Assembly: GCF_001307155.1 (NCBI RefSeq)
Contig: NZ_CP012830.1
Span: forward strand, 5,392,501 to 5,456,500
DNA: 64,000 nucleotides
Direction of reading: 5' to 3'
Source: Pseudomonas fluorescens
Lineage (GTDB): Bacteria; Pseudomonadota; Gammaproteobacteria; Pseudomonadales; Pseudomonadaceae
Below, piece after piece: positions 61,815 to 64,000 of the stretch. The position numbers were made by a program, and so were the translations under genes. The notes under the pieces were generated by a model, which saw only the letters and a list, made by a program, of their open reading frames with translations, did no database searches and was not told the DNA's origin. How positions within the stretch are numbered: position 1 is the stretch's first letter; each line of letters begins with the position of its first letter.

Positions 61815-63467
61815 GTGACAGTCAATCCGCTCGAAGATCCGTTCTATTACCTGAACAACTTCCAACAAGTGCTCGCCTGGCTTGAACAGCGCTATGCCGA
61901 TGTGCTGAGCGCGGAGGAGCAGCAATTCATCGTTGATTTTGGCCAGTTGCCGCGCGCCTCTCAGGCACTGCTGGTCAGGATGGTCATGCGCAAGGGCGAG
62001 CATTTTCGCCTCGGCAAGTTGCATTACGCCGAAATAGGCGAGATCGCCAGCGCGGCAGAACCCTTGCTGACCCTTGGCTGGGTTGACGAACAGGCGCCAC
62101 TGTCGATTGAGCAACTGTTCGAGGTGCTGCTTAAACCGGAAATCCTTCAGTGCTTCAGCACGGCCATCGAACAACCCAAAGCGAAAAAGTCCGAGTGGCT
62201 GGCCGCACTGAGCGAGCAGTTCACCGAGGCGCAGTCCTTCAAGAACTGGTGCCCGACGCTGGATGACCGGTTGTTGAGCCTGACCACCATGGATCTGTGC
62301 GATCGGCTGCGGCTGATGTTTTTCGGCAACCTGTATCAGGACTGGTCGGAGTTTGTCCTGGCGGATCTTGGGATCTTTACCTACGAGAAAGTCGAGTTTT
62401 GCGCCGAATCCCGAGGCTTGCGCAGTCGTGACGACGTCGAGGCGTTTCTCTATCTGCACGATTGTCAGCTGCGTTTTGAAGCCGGGGAGGCGCTGGAACA
62501 AGTCGTCGAACAGATCCAGGCACTGCAAACTGCCAACCCCTGGCTTGAGCGGCGACGCGCCAAGCTGCTGTTTCAGATCGGGCAACACTGCGAGCGCATT
62601 GCCGATTTCCCGGCAGCGCTGACGATCTACCGCGAATGTGCGTACCCCGGCGCCAGGTTGCGCTTGATCCGGGTGCTGGAACGTTGTGCCGAGTTTCAAT
62701 TGGCCCTGGAGTTGGCGACCCACGCCGAACACGCGCCGGAGAGCGCCGCCGAGCAACAACAGCTGTCGCGGGTTCTGCCCCGGTTGCGGCGTAAACTCGG
62801 CGGCCCGCCGGCGCCTCGGGTCAAGACGCGCGAGGTTGAGCGCCTGGACTTGAGTCTGTCGCGAATCGACCCGGCACTGTCCGTTGAGTTCTACGTCCAG
62901 GCTCATCTCGATGAACCCACGGCGCCAGTGCATTACGTCGAAAACAGCCTGATCAACTCGTTGTTCGGGCTGCTCTGCTGGCCGGCGATTTTCGCACCGT
63001 TGCCTGGCGCATTTTTTCACCCGTTCCAGCGTGGGCCGGTGGACCTGCTCAGCGAGGATTTTCATTCCCGGCGTGCCGATCTGTTCCAGGCGTGCCTGGC
63101 AGAGCTGGACGATGGGCGTTATGCCGAGACCATCCGCCAGCGCTTTCGCGCCAAGTCGGGGGTGCAGTCACCCTTCGTGTTTTGGGGCGTGCTGACCGAG
63201 GAGCTGCTTGAGCAGGCGCTGGACTGTCTGCCGGCCGAACACCTCAAGCACTGGTTCAATCGCCTGTTGCTGGACATCAAGGCCAATCGTGCCGGGATGC
63301 CGGACCTGATCCAGTTCTGGCCGCAGCACAAGACCTACCGGATGATCGAAGTCAAAGGCCCGGGCGATCGCCTGCAAGACAACCAACTGCGCTGGCTGGA
63401 GTTCTGCCACCAGCACCAGATGCCTATCGCCGTCTGTTATGTGCAATGGGCGGAGCACGAGGCGTGA
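61815..63467 (+). CDS. VRR-NUC domain nuclease-like protein
   Basis: A 550-residue protein with an all-helical N-terminal region (DPFYYLNNFQQVLAWLEQRY) and a C-terminal VRR-NUC domain: GMPDLIQFWPQH, YRMIEVKGPGDRL (the E-x-K pair) and LQDNQLRWLEFC, as in FAN1-type structure-specific nucleases. It probably cuts branched or cross-linked DNA during repair. Start at GTG 61815. Its stop overlaps the start of the next gene (GTGA), so the pair is translationally coupled, the usual arrangement in Pseudomonas. Confidence 0.88.
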   Translation: MTVNPLEDPFYYLNNFQQVLAWLEQRYADVLSAEEQQFIVDFGQLPRASQALLVRMVMRKGEHFRLGKLHYAEIGEIASAAEPLLTLGWVDEQAPLSIEQLFEVLLKPEILQCFSTAIEQPKAKKSEWLAALSEQFTEAQSFKNWCPTLDDRLLSLTTMDLCDRLRLMFFGNLYQDWSEFVLADLGIFTYEKVEFCAESRGLRSRDDVEAFLYLHDCQLRFEAGEALEQVVEQIQALQTANPWLERRRAKLLFQIGQHCERIADFPAALTIYRECAYPGARLRLIRVLERCAEFQLALELATHAEHAPESAAEQQQLSRVLPRLRRKLGGPPAPRVKTREVERLDLSLSRIDPALSVEFYVQAHLDEPTAPVHYVENSLINSLFGLLCWPAIFAPLPGAFFHPFQRGPVDLLSEDFHSRRADLFQACLAELDDGRYAETIRQRFRAKSGVQSPFVFWGVLTEELLEQALDCLPAEHLKHWFNRLLLDIKANRAGMPDLIQFWPQHKTYRMIEVKGPGDRLQDNQLRWLEFCHQHQMPIAVCYVQWAEHEA

Positions 63468-64000
63468 GCTATAGCGTTGCGGTGCGTGCGCTGTGTGAGT
63501 TCACCGCCAAGGTCGGTGATCTCGACCTGCGCTTCACCCCGTCGCCGACTGCCCTGGAAGGCATCGTCGGTCACCGTACCGTCGCCTCGCGGCGAAGTGA
63601 GACCTATCAAAACGAAGTGGCCCTCGAAGGCGAATATCGGCAGTTGACAGTCAGGGGCAGGGCGGACGGTTATGACCCCGACCAGAACCGCCTTGAGGAA
63701 ATCAAAACCTACCGTGGCGAACTGGAGCGGATGCCGGTCAACCACCGCCAGTTGCATTGGGCCCAGGCGAAAATCTATGGCTGGCTGATGTGTCAGAAAC
63801 TGCAGTTGGCCGAGATCAAGCTGGCGCTGGTGTACTTCGATATCGTCAGCGAAAAGGAAACCAGCCTGGTCGAAACCTGGAGCGCGCTTGAGCTGGAGCA
63901 TTTCTTCACGCTGCAGTGCGGGCTGTTTCTGCAGTGGGCCGAGCAGGAAATGGCCCATCGCGAAGCGCGCAATCAGGCCGCGCAGGTACTGGGCTTTGCG
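63464..64000 (+). CDS. DinG-like helicase gene with nuclease N-terminus, 5' part
   Basis: GTG 63464 overlaps the VRR-NUC stop and the frame stays open to the last base (179 codons). The N-terminal part reads LCEFTAKVGDLDLRFTPSPT, then VRGRADGYDP and EEIKTYRGELERMP: the D-x-n-E-x-K order of a PD-(D/E)XK domain, with LHWAQAKIYGWLM after it. That is how the N-terminal nuclease of Pseudomonas DinG/YoaA-type helicases begins. The helicase motifs are outside the window. Together with the VRR-NUC protein it forms a DNA-repair pair. Confidence 0.75.
   Translation, partial: MSYSVAVRALCEFTAKVGDLDLRFTPSPTALEGIVGHRTVASRRSETYQNEVALEGEYRQLTVRGRADGYDPDQNRLEEIKTYRGELERMPVNHRQLHWAQAKIYGWLMCQKLQLAEIKLALVYFDIVSEKETSLVETWSALELEHFFTLQCGLFLQWAEQEMAHREARNQAAQVLGFA

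Noticed and set aside
1..64000. tRNA genes as island attachment site
   Set aside because: No cloverleaf-like sequence was recognised near either visible island edge; the insertion appears to be into a protein-coding gene instead.

Overview
The window looks like a chromosome segment of a Pseudomonas fluorescens-group bacterium. The evidence is the Pseudomonas extracellular enzyme cluster (serralysin, its inhibitor, a type I secretion apparatus, two autotransporter proteases and two class I.3 lipases), two DUF1652-type proteins, pgm, a pirin gene and characteristic Pseudomonas REP/REPIN palindromes. No rRNA, tRNA or CRISPR array was seen.

Region 1 (1 to about 35.2 kb) is an accessory island. 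It starts with the tail of a LysR regulator, several small Pseudomonas hypotheticals (one frameshifted), an Xre regulator, and a minus-strand pair of a PD-(D/E)XK-like protein and a Cys-rich protein. Next comes a plus-strand block of DNA-processing genes: a UvrD-type helicase, a large superfamily 2 helicase fused to a PD-(D/E)XK domain, an overlapping unrecognised 692-residue protein, and a protein with a HEPN-like R-N-x3-H motif. It is followed by a DUF3800 protein, a patatin-like phospholipase overlapping an unknown partner, an 835-codon orphan, and a four-gene tyrosine recombinase cluster at the right edge. The recombinases resemble the Tn554 tnpABC or Gamma-Mobile-Trio arrangement. The gene just outside is a MocR-type regulator missing its HTH domain, which suggests the element integrated into that gene. 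The cargo reads as a defence island carrying several uncharacterised candidate systems.

Region 2 (35.2 to 42.3 kb) is ordinary core: the truncated MocR gene, pgm, a pirin, a second UvrD-like helicase that is a close paralogue of the island copy, and a DUF1652 protein.

Region 3 (42.7 to 60.2 kb) is the aprX-inh-aprDEF-prtA-prtB-lipase cluster, read on the plus strand. AprX and both lipases carry RTX repeats and probably leave through AprDEF; AprI guards the periplasm against AprX; PrtA and PrtB are S8 proteases that carry their own beta-barrels. The final lipase terminator is split by a 179-bp MITE-like insertion with a 10-bp target duplication.

Region 4 (60.2 to 64 kb) holds a lipoprotein, a small periplasmic protein, a YgdI/YgdR-type lipoprotein, a VRR-NUC protein and the start of a helicase-associated nuclease gene that runs off the window.
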